This document shows, one piece after another, positions 47,650-58,921 of a stretch of 64,000 nt of DNA. Source of the DNA: Thuidium tamariscinum. Taxonomy: Eukaryota; Streptophyta; Bryopsida; Hypnales; Thuidiaceae. The stretch is taken from contig OX344751.2 in NCBI GenBank assembly GCA_947034885.2, positions 11,656,001-11,720,000 of the forward strand, in the 5' to 3' direction. The translations under genes were made by a program, and so were the position numbers. The notes under the pieces are model-generated. The model ran no database searches and was not told where the DNA came from. It saw only the letters and a program-made list of their open reading frames with translations. The first letter of the stretch is position 1, and each line of letters begins with the position of its first letter.

Positions 47650-48103
47650 CGTCCTGCAAACTTGTTACCATAGTGTAGTCGTTTATACAGGGGTACAGAT
47701 ATTGCTTGAAAAATGGGTATGTACAGACATATCTAGAAAATCGCGCTTTTTTCCAGCCGACCTAAGTTTAGACTTCCAGCGAAACCCAAGCCAGGCAACT
47801 ACGACCCACAAGAACAATGAGGGGCTTGGCATTTCCTCAGCCGTGGATCTCCCGCACGAAACAAGGAACAATGAAGATCAATTGCTTTCATGCTCAATTT
47901 TTTACCGGGGTTTTTTCAGTATCTTCAAATTCCAGCCGGTTTTTTCCCCAAGTCTGCCGGCTAACAATTTGTGAATTAACTTGGCGGTTCTCCCCCAACA
48001 TTGCAGAGCAATGCTTTTGAATTTGACGGTTGCTTCTTTCCAGAAAAAAGAAAGAAAAAGACTGCGCAATCACTGCTCAACAAGTCGGCTCAGTCACTGC
48101 ATG

Positions 48104-48110
48104 TATTTAA
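48104..48110 (+). promoter_or_regulatory. Possible TATA element of AIG1 copy A
   Basis: TATTTAA in ATGTATTTAAATCGG, about 420 bases upstream of the ATG at 48527. Weak, and the distance would imply a long 5' UTR, perhaps with an intron. The 5' region 48398-48445 is conserved with the pseudogene flank. Confidence 0.25.
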
Positions 48111-48526
48111 ATCGGGGCCGAATTTTGCTACCATTTCAATAATCATACATCCTCACGTCGTAATTGTTGAATTCATATAAGTAATGTGAATTAATTCCTT
48201 CCATCTCACACCTGCTCAAAGCATCTGCCCTCACATTGATCCTAACTCTCAGTCTCTTCTATAATTTGACAGGCTCTGTCCTGGCTTGGGGTGTTCATTC
48301 AAGCAGTTTGCTCTTGACATGTGATTGTTGACTCTATCCAGGTTGCGAGAATCGCTTAATTGTGAGGAAGATTGATTGAGAGAGCTCATCACTCACAGCA
48401 AAGAGATTCCGCACGGCGTGCTTATCGAGCAGTCGGTGAGGAGGTCTTGGTGCGTAACATCTTCTGCGGTGAGTCGTTACTGCTTTTCGAGTTAGACCGA
48501 GTGTCAGACGTTAGCTGCTGATAGCC

Positions 48527-50889
48527 ATGGCCAGTGCCTCATCACGGATCACGCTGGTACTGGTGGGCAAAACCGGACACGGTAAAAGTGCGACTGGAAA
48601 CAGCATCTTGGGCTCCAAACTCTTCGTTTCGAACAGATCCTTCGGCAGTATCACGTCCGTCTGCAATCTCAAGACGGCCCCGCTGCCCGACCGACGTGAA
48701 ATTCACGTCATCGACACTCCAGGTACGTGGCTCTTCTAAGCTTCTTGCATTATTATCGGTAAGCTTTCTGTATTGGTGAATCCTACCACAATCAGTACCT
48801 GGCTTGAATTCGATTAGGTGACAGTGTTGAAGGTTGATTCAAACGCTAGCCGTGCCATCTAGCTTCTTGTTTCAATCGACCCTCCGTTTCAACCCGAGCA
48901 TAAGTCCATTGTATATTGATTGAGTAATGACAATGCAATTTCTTGCTTTGATGGCACGGTGCAGGGCTGTGCGATACTCAACGGAGTGCTCAATCGATCA
49001 TGCATGAGATCTCTAATTGTCTGGTTCTAGCTAGAGATGGAGTGGATGCTCTGGTGCTGGTGCTCTCAGCAGCTGCTCGGTTCACAGACGAAGAAATCAA
49101 AGCTGCCGAGAGCTTGCACTTAATATTCGGGAAAGAGGTGATGAAATACTTGGTTGTGGTCTTCACAAGAGGAGATCAGCTGGATGATGGCCAGACCCTT
49201 GACAACGACTTGCAAGGCGCCGACGGTTTCCTCCATGTAAGATTGAAACTAGAAATCGACGACATTCTGGATGACATTGTCATGTTAGAGGCACTGGGCG
49301 GGAGTTGTGTATTATTTTACCTGTGAGTTTTCATGTTGGCACGTTCATATATGCCTACAGAGTTACGAACAGATATTTCGTTAAAATGGCGGTATTCCTA
49401 CGCCATTTTTCCATTCAATTTCTAGGATCGGTATAGATTTCAGACTTCAAGGTCTAGAAATCTAGGAGAGGTGTACAGTTTAGACCACATGGTCTAAACC
49501 TGAAAATGCCAAGTTTGTGGCATACCGCCATTTTAACGAAATATCCGTTTACGTTAAAAATGAGTTTATATAGCAGTTTTGAATGCATCGTTTATAATTT
49601 TACATCGTGAGTTTATAATTATATTGTATATATGGTAGCATCAATATAAGTCACTGATTGCATTTACATTTTTTTTCAGGATTTTCTGAGGAAATGTAAC
49701 GATAGAAAGGTTCTATTTGACAACAAAACGACGAACCCGGTGACCCTAGAGTCCCAAAGAAGTAACCTGATCCAAGTCATTGACGACATGGTGAGGAGCA
49801 ACGGTGGTCAGCCATACACTTGCGAGGCCTTGAAGGCAGCTCAGGTTTTATTTCCCTCCTGACTCGCACATCTCTCTCTTTCAAGGAAAAGGCTGTTGAC
49901 ATTCTCTGGGAGTTACTACAGTGAGTGCTGTCTGTTCGGTTTAAAGTCGATGTGTGGTTGTCTTGGATAGCTGTTGTGGTCTGAGTAGTTAATGTCGCTC
50001 GAGGCAGAAGGTGTTGCGGTGGATTGAAGCACCTGTAGTACCGACGTACTGTCAATAAGACTTTACTTAGTTACCGGTGTCGTTCCCAAAGCATTTGAAA
50101 CTGTAGCCTTTTTTAACCACAGAACAATCGAAAGGCCTGCTAATTGTAATTCTGTTTGTTAAGTACTCGTGCTCGAGATGTCTTGAATTTTTGTGTTTCT
50201 GTCCGCTACTTAGGATCACGCATTGAAGATGGAGCAGGAGAAATCCAAGGTTAAGCGGAAGGAATACGAACGAGAGATGTTGAAAAAGGTATGCGTCTAT
50301 CCAGAATTTGATTGAGGTATCTTTTCGGGTAGAGGTTTTGATTAACGCTTTTGAACAGCACGAAGGATGATACTTAGATTTGAATCTGACCTCTTTGATT
50401 GATCACATCGTGGACAGTAAAATTATATATTTTTACGAAGAAAATCATTTCCTCGTTTGCTATATCGATCAAGGAATTGAAGGAACATTGCATGCGTTGG
50501 TAATAGAGCCCAGTAGGACTTTGACATACAAAAAGTTTAATATGCCAAGTGAACTCTTCACAATGGTGCGAAAGACAACCATGTCTGAGGCCAAATAAGG
50601 TCTTGTTGCGTCCTTCAAGGACACATGCACACGCTGATGTTGTTCACTTGAAATGTAGATTGAGGAAATTACTCAGTCCAATGCACGGAAGAATGAAGCT
50701 GCAATCCAGGAGCGATTGGAAGCTTTGGTGAAGTCCATGGCAGAAACTAATTCAGAAACTCTCCGACAAAATAAAGAAGCTCATGATTTACAAATGGAAA
50801 ATCTTCGAGCAGAGTTGGATAATGCTCGAGCCGAAAATGCACACCTCAACAGTAGAAGTAGCGGCGGATGGCAGTGCACAATTTCTTGA
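48527..50889 (+). CDS. AIG1/IAN-type immune-associated GTPase with coiled coil and CaaX-like tail (copy A)
   Basis: Five GT-AG exons, 48527-48722, 48965-49236, 49680-49844, 50214-50288 and 50659-50889, give 312 residues. G1 is GKTGHGKSAT (14-23), G3 DTPG (63-66) followed by LCDT, then the AIG1-specific LVLVLSAAARFTDEE segment (95-109), G4 TRGD (133-136) and VLFDNKTT (167-174). Residues 212-300 are a charged heptad-like coiled coil (KMEQEKSKVKRKEYEREMLK). The last four residues are Cys-Thr-Ile-Ser, which fit a CaaX box with Ser at X, the farnesyl type, so membrane attachment is likely but inferred. The start matches the pseudogene paralogue's start. Family role: GTP-dependent assembly on membranes, and immune or stress signalling in plants. 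A MITE sits in intron 2, and a decayed 3' duplicate follows at 53.2 kb. Confidence 0.92.
49366..49552. mobile_element. MITE in intron 2 of AIG1 copy A
   Basis: Inverted arms of 24 bases: GATATTTCGTTAAAATGGCG at 49372 (continuing GTAT) is mirrored by CGCCATTTTAACGAAATATC ending at 49545. The corresponding intron of the pseudogene (about 16985-17010) runs straight through from GAGTTCC to GTTTAAAATGAG, the empty state. Exact ends and target duplication are uncertain. Confidence 0.75.
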
Positions 50890-52130
50890 AGAAAGATTGT
50901 CCGCTTGCTTGTGAAAATCAACAAGAAATTGATGTCATTCTGCATCTTCGTAAATTATGATACATATACGAGGTAGGATCTCGACCTGATCGATCGTGTG
51001 GGGTTACCGTTATTCGGCATAGCATATTAATTTTGGTAACTAGTCGGTTTATTGAATCCATCGTATGGCGTGGGCCGCGGTATTCATGAGAGGCCACATC
51101 AAGCACTGGCATGTGTGACGCGGAAATATTCAAAAGCTGCCATTTTCTGATTTTTTTTTAGTGCAGTTGGACGAACTCTGTTGCCATGGATGCCGCACCA
51201 GTGATGGCGATTGTGTCGGTAGACAATCATGAATTTGTTCAGCGTTGTTGTCTTGATACATTTTCACTTTCATTCATTTTCACTATGGAATACATTATCG
51301 TTCAAGGTGGGAGCCTACCTGGTAATTCATTCCGTCTTCAATTGTAGACTGCATTATTTCATCATATCAAGCACTTAAAAAGCAGTTTGATAATAAGCTT
51401 CTTTCTGTGTCATGAATGACAATAAATCATTACGTGTAACTATAAATTAAATATTCCGTGGATGAACAATTATACTACGGGGGAGAGGCTTCCCCCATAG
51501 GATTGTAAGAGCTTTGTATTCTCATTTCTCAACTATTGTAAGGTGGGTACCCCCCAAACTGCCACTTTGGGCTACAGACTGTGCGTAGTGACTATTACTA
51601 GACACCAGGAGAAATTTGGTCTCTGCACAAACAGCTCTCGCCATCCAAAAACAACTTGCTTTTGCAAAAAACAATTCTTGTGGACGAGTTACTCCGGTCG
51701 GACATTGTGTCCCAGTCTAATGCACGAAATTTCCCAGTCCATGCAATGCACAGAAATTGACCACCCGGCCAATTTTGCAGCAACCATGATAAGATCATTA
51801 TACCTCTTGAATTTGAGCCTAACCTAATGCCGATCACAACAGAGGAGCAAAAGATTGCCGCAATCCTAGAAGTACATTGGAATTGATTTTTAAATAAGAC
51901 TATTCTATCATCTCCTTTTGCACTAGTGTACTTACTGTAGATGATTAAAAGATTCCACCTCACCGATTCGCATGGAGAGGACGTGGTGGCACAGATTCAA
52001 ACCCACAATCTGTGGAAACAGACAATCCTTTCTTTGCATTGTCGTAAATTATTATTTGAATGTATATTGGTAGTTCTGAACTCGTAATGTCACAGGGCAA
52101 GTTGCAAAGGTAGAACGGAAGCACCATGAG
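50890..52130. other. 3' flank of AIG1 copy A
   Basis: GC-balanced flank without a recognised gene. AATAAA at 51421-51426 could be a polyadenylation signal. GTAAGGTGGGTACCCCCCAA at 51539 is a partial end of the MITE type seen at 41777. The segment up to about 51170 recurs, decayed, at 53850-54250. Confidence 0.4.
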
Positions 52131-52871
52131 CAGAGGGCAATTGCATGAAACACTTGTACTATTTTCCGTCACACGTCTCATGCTGATCTGTTTTTTGACC
52201 ATAACTTTTGCATTTTTGCTCCAAATGACTCAAGATTTCTAGAGAAGGTACTCATAACTATCATACAGCTTACATGAATTTTTGATAATTTTCAAAAATA
52301 GTTTGATACAAAAATAGTACTAGTGATTGAATGTCACATATAACAATTTGGAGGTTTTTAGTACTATGGAATACCTTTTTTTAATGATTTTGAGATGAAA
52401 CTTGGATGGGATGGTCTTCTACTAGACTTCTAGCTTTCCACACAAGGATTTTCAAAAATAGTTAATTTTATGTCATGTGGAGGTCTACAAAGAGAGCTTC
52501 ATTCTGCTTGTATTTTGAAACATATAAAATATTATTTTGGTAGGTTCTTTGGTGAATGACCATCTCCATAAAGTTGTTCCAAATGGCCACTTTTTATTTT
52601 TTGTATTTACTTATTTTTACTATTTTTCCCTAATTAAAACATGAAGGTATGTATTTTCTTGAGGTTTGGCACTTTTCCAGTTCTCCTACTTAGAAAATTT
52701 TCCTATACAATTCCTTTTGTAGTTACCTTTGTCTTAAAGGTGTATATATAAGTCATATTTTTTTTTAAATTTAAAAATTAATTTTCTAATTAAATAGTAC
52801 TCTAGAAAAAGTCAAGAGTACTATTGCAAAACGCAACAAATAGTACAGGTGTTTCGTGCAATCACCCCAGA
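52131..52871. mobile_element. GGGTGATTGC-family element, TSD CAGA
   Basis: The body is 52135-52867, flanked by CAGA (52131-52134 and 52868-52871). The left end is GGGCAATTGCATGAAACACTT; the right end is ACAGGTGTTTCGTGCAATCA then CCC. The interior matches the left half of 7868-8959 and the fragment at 25640-26149. It lies between AIG1 copy A and its decayed 3' duplicate. Confidence 0.85.
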
Positions 52872-53199
52872 TTATATATGTGCTACTTAAAATGTCATTG
52901 TCGTTAAAGTTGTCCACCTAATTCGCATGATCTTTCCAATACATATTGCGATTATAGCGGTACTCACTAATTGAGTGAATACCAACTGAAGATTAAGACG
53001 TGAAACCTAATTTGGTAGTTGAAACAATACCGAATCACCTGAGTGTGTGCAGAACTTGGTAAACGTCAATACGTTCGCTAGGCTGCTCCGTGCTTAATTA
53101 CATTCTATGCTCTGTGCTAAAAAATTTTGATTTAATTTCAGGGTGCTAAGTTTATAATCGAATTTTCCAGAGAGTAATTTTATTTTCCATGTTTGATCA

Positions 53200-54250
53200 G
53201 GTGAGTAACTTAATGCATGTCTATCCCGAGGTCTATCCAGAAATTGATAGAGGTATACATTCGAGAAGAGGTTTTGATGAACGCTTTGAGGACGAAGGAT
53301 GAACGAATTCAAACCAAAATGACCATTTTGATTGATGATAAGTAAGTTTTGTGGAAAGTACAATTTAGATGTGGAAAATCTGTATAACTTATTCTTAGCT
53401 TGATTCAAGTGAAGAACATTTCCTGATTGCGTTTGCTGAAAAGTCCATAAATTCGTTGATCGAACAAAAATGATTTCAATCCATGGATATAAACTCTTCC
53501 AAACGCATATGACTGTAAACATAAGTCCTTCAAGGACAAACCCACTACAGTAGTATTGTTTAGTCATTTGACGTGTAGGTTGACAGCATTACCCTCTCAA
53601 ATGCACGGAAGAATATAAGAAGCTAGTAGGCAGGGGTTGTTGGAATTGGCAAAATCCATGGCAGAAGCAAATTCGAAAATTCTCCGGACGGCAGAAAATA
53701 GATTGGATCTTATGATCAACAACTGAAATGGAAAATCTTTGAACAGAGTCAAATCAATTATGCTCTTGAATTCAAGCCAATAACACACAGCTCTGAAAGC
53801 AAAGAAGGAGCGGCGGGTGCACAATTTCTTGACGAATAATTGGTGGTGGAATATCAAAGTGAGTACGAAGTATGATTCTGCATCTTCATTTGGCACTCTC
53901 ACTGATGTAAGGCTGTCTAACATCTTAAATTGCACTAGGATGTAATACGCTATTTAATTTTACGGGATACTGTTCATCTTCACAGCATATTTGGTAGTCG
54001 ATCCGTCCGCTTGAACTGTGGTGGTTTTGAAGGCCTGGGTATTCAGGAGAGGCCACGTCAATAATAATCGTCAAAGGGGGATAAATTATGTCAGAAGTGG
54101 AATTAAAAAAATAGCTGTTTTCTGGTTTATAAATCTCAGTAGACTTGTGTTTAGTTCCCCATACATTCCAAGTTTGTAAAATTTGTATCCAGAGCTTGGA
54201 ATGTGAGTTTACATTTGATCTGTGAGCAACTGGCAGGGAAGAAGCCATAT
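53200..54250 (+). pseudogene. Decayed duplicate of the 3' end of AIG1 copy A
   Basis: Matches copy A from intron 4 through exon 5 into the 3' flank: CTATCCAGAAATTGATAGAGG (intron), AATGCACGGAAGAATATAAG, AAATCCATGGCAGAAGCAAA, AATTCTCCGGACGGCAGAAA, ATGGAAAATCTTTGAACAGA, and finally GGCGGGTGCACAATTTCTTG, which still encodes Gly-Gly-Cys-Thr-Ile-Ser then stop (to about 53833). Exon 5 is broken by several indels and stops. The flanking match continues to GGTATTCAGGAGAGGCCACG. No GTPase exons precede it. It is a partial tandem duplication. Confidence 0.82.
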
Positions 54251-54417
54251 GGACTGTGATGCTAAACGAGTGAGCGCATGGAGGCTCTCAAGGTTTGGTC
54301 AACGCCTGTTGACTTAATGGTTGAGCGTGCGGACTGGCACGTGTCCCCCTCTGATCATCCAGATTTGAATTCATAACAAAAATTCTCAGTGTGCTCCTGC
54401 TAGTATTGAACTCTAAA

Positions 54418-54646
54418 TTAACCATTAAGCGTCTCAATCCTTTTTTGAATTTTTGCACATTTTCGCTTATAGCTTTGTACAGATATATCATTTACCAGAA
54501 TTTAATGAATTTGGTCATTAAACAAGGTTGTCTTTTCTAGATTCAAATATTACATTTGATAAATGAGAAGTTAATTGGATGAAACCGGGCCTTGAAGCCC
54601 TCTGTTCATCGTCCAGAATATGGACGTCGGCGCGCTTCAGGGTTAA
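54418..54646. mobile_element. 229-bp TTAA-flanked miniature element, copy 2
   Basis: Begins TTAACCATTAAGCGTCTCAA and its inverted right end is TTAACCCTGAAGCGCGCCGA, so terminal inverted repeats of about 14 bases are visible. Same length and layout as 41529-41757. Confidence 0.8.
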
Positions 54647-55555
54647 GTGAGATTTTGGAGAGTCTCCAAGCTTTTCCAACCAAACTATATTATGGAGTTG
54701 GATTGTCAATTCCCAACCACCCCAATTTTTGGAAATACAAACTAAATTACTCAAAGAGGATCCAACTTTCCTACCTTGGGTTCTTGGGTTCTTTTTGAAA
54801 AATCAAAAGCTTATGGGTTAAGTTTGAATTTTCTTTGAGAAACCAAAACTGATCCTTCCTAGATGATGGTATGCCCGAGCCCATTTTTTTTACTTTTTGA
54901 GAAAGTGCCAAGATGCCGATCACTTCAAATTTGGTGAAGCATTGTAGTTTTACATACATCTATCTTTTGGACTTCAAAACATTTTATCATCATTTTCATA
55001 CACTTTTTCATTCAAATTTGGCAACTTCATCCATATTTTAAAAAGATTACTAGAAAATTTCTGGCAAAAAAAGATTAGTACTCTCTTTTATCTGGGAAAA
55101 AAAGACATTTATTTTGAAATGGTGCAATTTGGTCCCATGGTGTCAAAAAAAAGGGTTGGTATGCCCATAAAAATGGTCCAACCCCCCTGTCTAGCAACTG
55201 ACTGTTCCTTAGGAGCCGGTTAGAAATTTTATGAATGGTCCACCGGGTTAGTGGCACTGCTGGGTTGGGGCTCAGCGGTACTATTGAGCTTGTGAGTGTG
55301 AGCCTGTGAGCGTAGAGCAGGGACTCTGTGAGCACAGAGCTTAAAAATTTGAAGAAGCATTATAAAACTTAATTTTATTCATTAAAATTGATTCCATCTT
55401 AAAATTTGAATCAAATTTTTTATTTCTAATAAATTTTAGAACCTACTTTTGTAGACCTATTACCATGGTTATGTTGAAATTGGATGAAGATTCTAATTTT
55501 CAATCTTACTTAAACGTATACATTACAAAAATGAAGAACTCAATTGATATGAAAG
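54647..55555. other. Intergenic block, no gene seen
   Basis: Short frames only. A patch near 55260-55345 is rich in GTGAGC/CTGTGAGCGT-type short repeats, like the GCTCACAAGTTCACAAGC patch near 57080. Confidence 0.4.
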
Positions 55556-56288
55556 ATGAGGGTGATTGCAAGAATGACTTGTCCTATTTGTTGTCCCCTA
55601 GGCTTCGGACAGGTGGTTTTTTGCTCATAACTTTTGCATTATGTCTTTGTTTGTCATGAAATTTCGAATAGAGGTACACACTAAAGTTCTTGACATTTGG
55701 TAATTTTTTGAAATTTTTTAAAATTATTTTGCTATTTTAAAACTGACCCCGATTGGATGTCTACCTTGGCCATTTTGAGGTGTTTTAGTACTATTTCCAA
55801 CCCTAAATTTCAAATTTGAAGGTGAAAATTGGGATACAAGGACTTTTACTATAGTTACACAAGCTTGTGAAGAGATTTTCTAAAAATAGTAAAGTATTCA
55901 CCTTCCACATGTGCTCAAAGTGCACTACCAAGGTACACTTGTAGAGAATACAAAATAATTTTTTTGAAGATGAAAATTGGCAAGAAGAAGCAACTGTAAG
56001 TTGGGAAAAATGGATTTTTTTTTGAATTTTTGAATTTTTTTACTATTTAAAAAAAATTAAATTCCAAACTACCTATTTTCTTGTATTTTTCATCACTCTT
56101 TGAGAGAGCATAACTTTTTGAGCTAAATTTTTCTAAGTTAGAACTTTCATCTACATACTATTTAGAGTGTTCTTAACAGTATCCATATTTTATTTCATTA
56201 AAAAAAATTGATTCCAAAAGTCACAGTACTCCAATACTAAGGCCATTTTGAGACAAAACCATGAAGTCATTCTTGCAATCACCCATGA
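55556..56288. mobile_element. GGGTGATTGC-family element, TSD ATGA
   Basis: The body is 55560-56284, flanked by ATGA (55556-55559 and 56285-56288). The left end is GGGTGATTGCAAGAATGACTT and the right end is AAGTCATTCTTGCAATCACC then C, an almost exact inverted pair. No transposase frame is present. Confidence 0.85.
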
Positions 56289-58098
56289 ATAAAGGTGGAA
56301 TTAAGCTGATATAGAATATTGGTTGATCGTTATCCTATAATAATGTAGATCTTTTTGAAGCCTAGAAAAAGGTACTAATGATTTTTATTGATGTATTATT
56401 ATTACAGTTGTTTAGATTTTAGAAAGAAAATTTGTTGATAAAAATCTTTGCTATACTAAATTTTATTTTGGTTGATCATGTCTTGTAGCATTATAAGTCT
56501 TCTCAAGGCCAATAGGAGGGCATCAATTATTCCCTCTTCATTTTCAAGTCAATGGACTTGTTTAAATTTTAGAAAAAAAAAAATTTGTATGATTTCATTA
56601 TACATGGAAAGAACTTAGTTGCACCAAATTTCATTTTGTTCATGAGTGTCTTATAGTAGCATAGGTCTTCTCAAAGGCCAATGTAGGCACCTACAATTTT
56701 GTCTTAATGTATCAATAATAGAACTTGTTAAGATTTAAAAAAATATATTTGATTGATAGGAATTACTTTTGTAAAGAATGAACTTTGTTACACAAGATTA
56801 TTGATTAGTTGACTTATTATCCTTTTGTTCATCCAATGAAAGGATTCATATCTTCTTTCTTGACCCAATGGTTGTTTATTTATCATCTTGAAACAATACT
56901 TGTCAAACTTTGCTAGATTTTTGTGAACACTCTCATTGGTCTCTCTTCTTAGTACCCCTCGGCGCCGAGAGGAGTCCCACAGCTATGATAAAATTATTAT
57001 TGCAAAAAAAAAAAAAAAAAAAAAGTTTTTTTGGGCCAAAAGTTTTAAATGGAATCTTCAAAAAATTGTGTAGGCTCGCAAGCTCACAAGTTCACAAGCT
57101 CACGCTTACAGGCTCACAAAATAGCAACCCTGGGTTGTGCTCTAGTAACATTAGCTATGGATGCTTCTATTTTTTGTCATCACCAGTAACTAATGCAAAT
57201 GCATCACACCATCAAATATGTGCTAGCTTTTTTTTTCTTCCTTCCTCTCCATCTTGGTATAGTAAAACTTTGTATACTTAGGGCCCTTCACCCATCTTCA
57301 TTCACAATTTTTTTTTAAAGTACAATCTCATTGAATCTTTTTTTGATAGTAGAACTATTTAGTACATTGTGTGCCCTTGTTTTGTAAAATCCCACCTCAA
57401 AAGGATGTGATTTAGAGTAACCAAATGGTGATTCTAGAATAATATTCTTTAGATTACATGTTGTGTAACTCTTGCATACCATTCTCTATTATTTTATTCT
57501 AAAGGGGTTAAGTTTCAAGGGTTGGTGCAAACAATTCCATGACACATATATAGTGTTAACATGTAACACCCATGAAAATTGATTTAAACAATATGTTACA
57601 TCTATAGAGGTTGTAAAAGTTTAAAATGTCATTTTTTAGTCTAATATTGGTACCTTACAACATCTATACTCTTTTACTAGGAAGGGACCCAACCTGATAA
57701 TCAAAACCTTGGAAAATTTGAATATGCCATTGATAAATTGTAGGCAAGTCCTACACTCTCTTGCAAATCATAGTCTTTTGTATATTGTCTAGAACCTACT
57801 TTTCTTCTTTGACTCTTTAGATTCTCGTGAGAGGATTCTTGTCGTGACTTGTTTTTTCACTTGACTTTCATCAAAGCTTCCCAACCTTCGCTATACTTTC
57901 TTAGCTTTGCCTTTCATAGGTGGCAGTTATTCCTCTTCTTATTCTTGTCATAATAACTACAAAATTGTTTATTTTAGAATGGTCAAAGAAGAAAACATTG
58001 CACTTGATCGAATGCTTAGTTTATGAAGATGATGGCATGCATGTTTAGTTGGAATTCTTGTTCAAGTCAAGAATAAATCAAAGTCTCATATGAGAGTG

Positions 58099-58148
58099 AA
58101 GGCAAAGGTTAGAAATGAAGGTGCACCTTCATTTCTAACCTTTGCCTT
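58099..58148. repeat. 50-bp perfect palindrome without spacer
   Basis: AAGGCAAAGGTTAGAAATGA then AGGTG is followed directly by its exact reverse complement, centred between 58123 and 58124 on GTGCAC. It could extrude as a cruciform or give a tight RNA hairpin. Confidence 0.9.
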
Positions 58149-58921
58149 ACATTTTACTACCTTAAACAAAAAAATTATGTTTAAAGTTCTTTCAAAAACT
58201 CAACCAATTAGACAACAATCAAATTACCTCCTAACATCCCAAAGTTTCCCTAGAGGACTCTTAGGATTTCTAATAGGCTTTGTGTGACTTCAATTTATAA
58301 CATGATTTTTTGAAACCATTCCTGAAAATTGGAAAACTACATAAGCTTTCTTGGAATATAAGTTTTTATTTCAATGGTTGCCTAGGAGCAAAAGTTATAT
58401 CACCCTAAGTTCAAAAAGTAGTTCACTAGGCAACACAATAGAATTTGCTTATGAAAAATAAAAATAAAATTTATCTTTTTTCTCAAAGATTTTATTTTTG
58501 TCTAAATGTGAATCTTTGATTCATTCTATTTCAATTGGTATTTTCAGAGTGATGGAATATTTTTTGGTTTATAGGTAGGCATTGAAAAGATAACTTGTAG
58601 GATTCATTTTTGAAATTCATAATTTCAACTAAAATTTGAATTTACAAGAAAAAATTGAGGTGGAAAATATGAACATCTTCACCTTAAACTCCCCCCCCCC
58701 CCCCAAATATCCTCTAATCTAAAAAATTGTTAGTTCTCTAACTATGTACCATTAGAAAGCTCTTTGCAAGGAAGGATGCATGGGTTTGGTTTTGTGGTGT
58801 TTGGACCAATGGTGTAAAAGTTGTTGAATTTCAAATTCTTTTTATGAATTCAAAAATTGAATTAAATTATCTTTTATTATGAAAAAGTCATTACTTTCAC
58901 ATTATTTGTCTAAATGCCATA

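Noticed and set aside
47534..47974. 146-codon plus-strand frame upstream of AIG1 copy A
   Set aside because: It runs out of a TTAA-flanked MITE into promoter sequence and has no protein-like motifs.
53094..53567. 157-codon minus-strand frame
   Set aside because: It is antisense to the decayed AIG1 intron 4 duplicate and has no conserved features.
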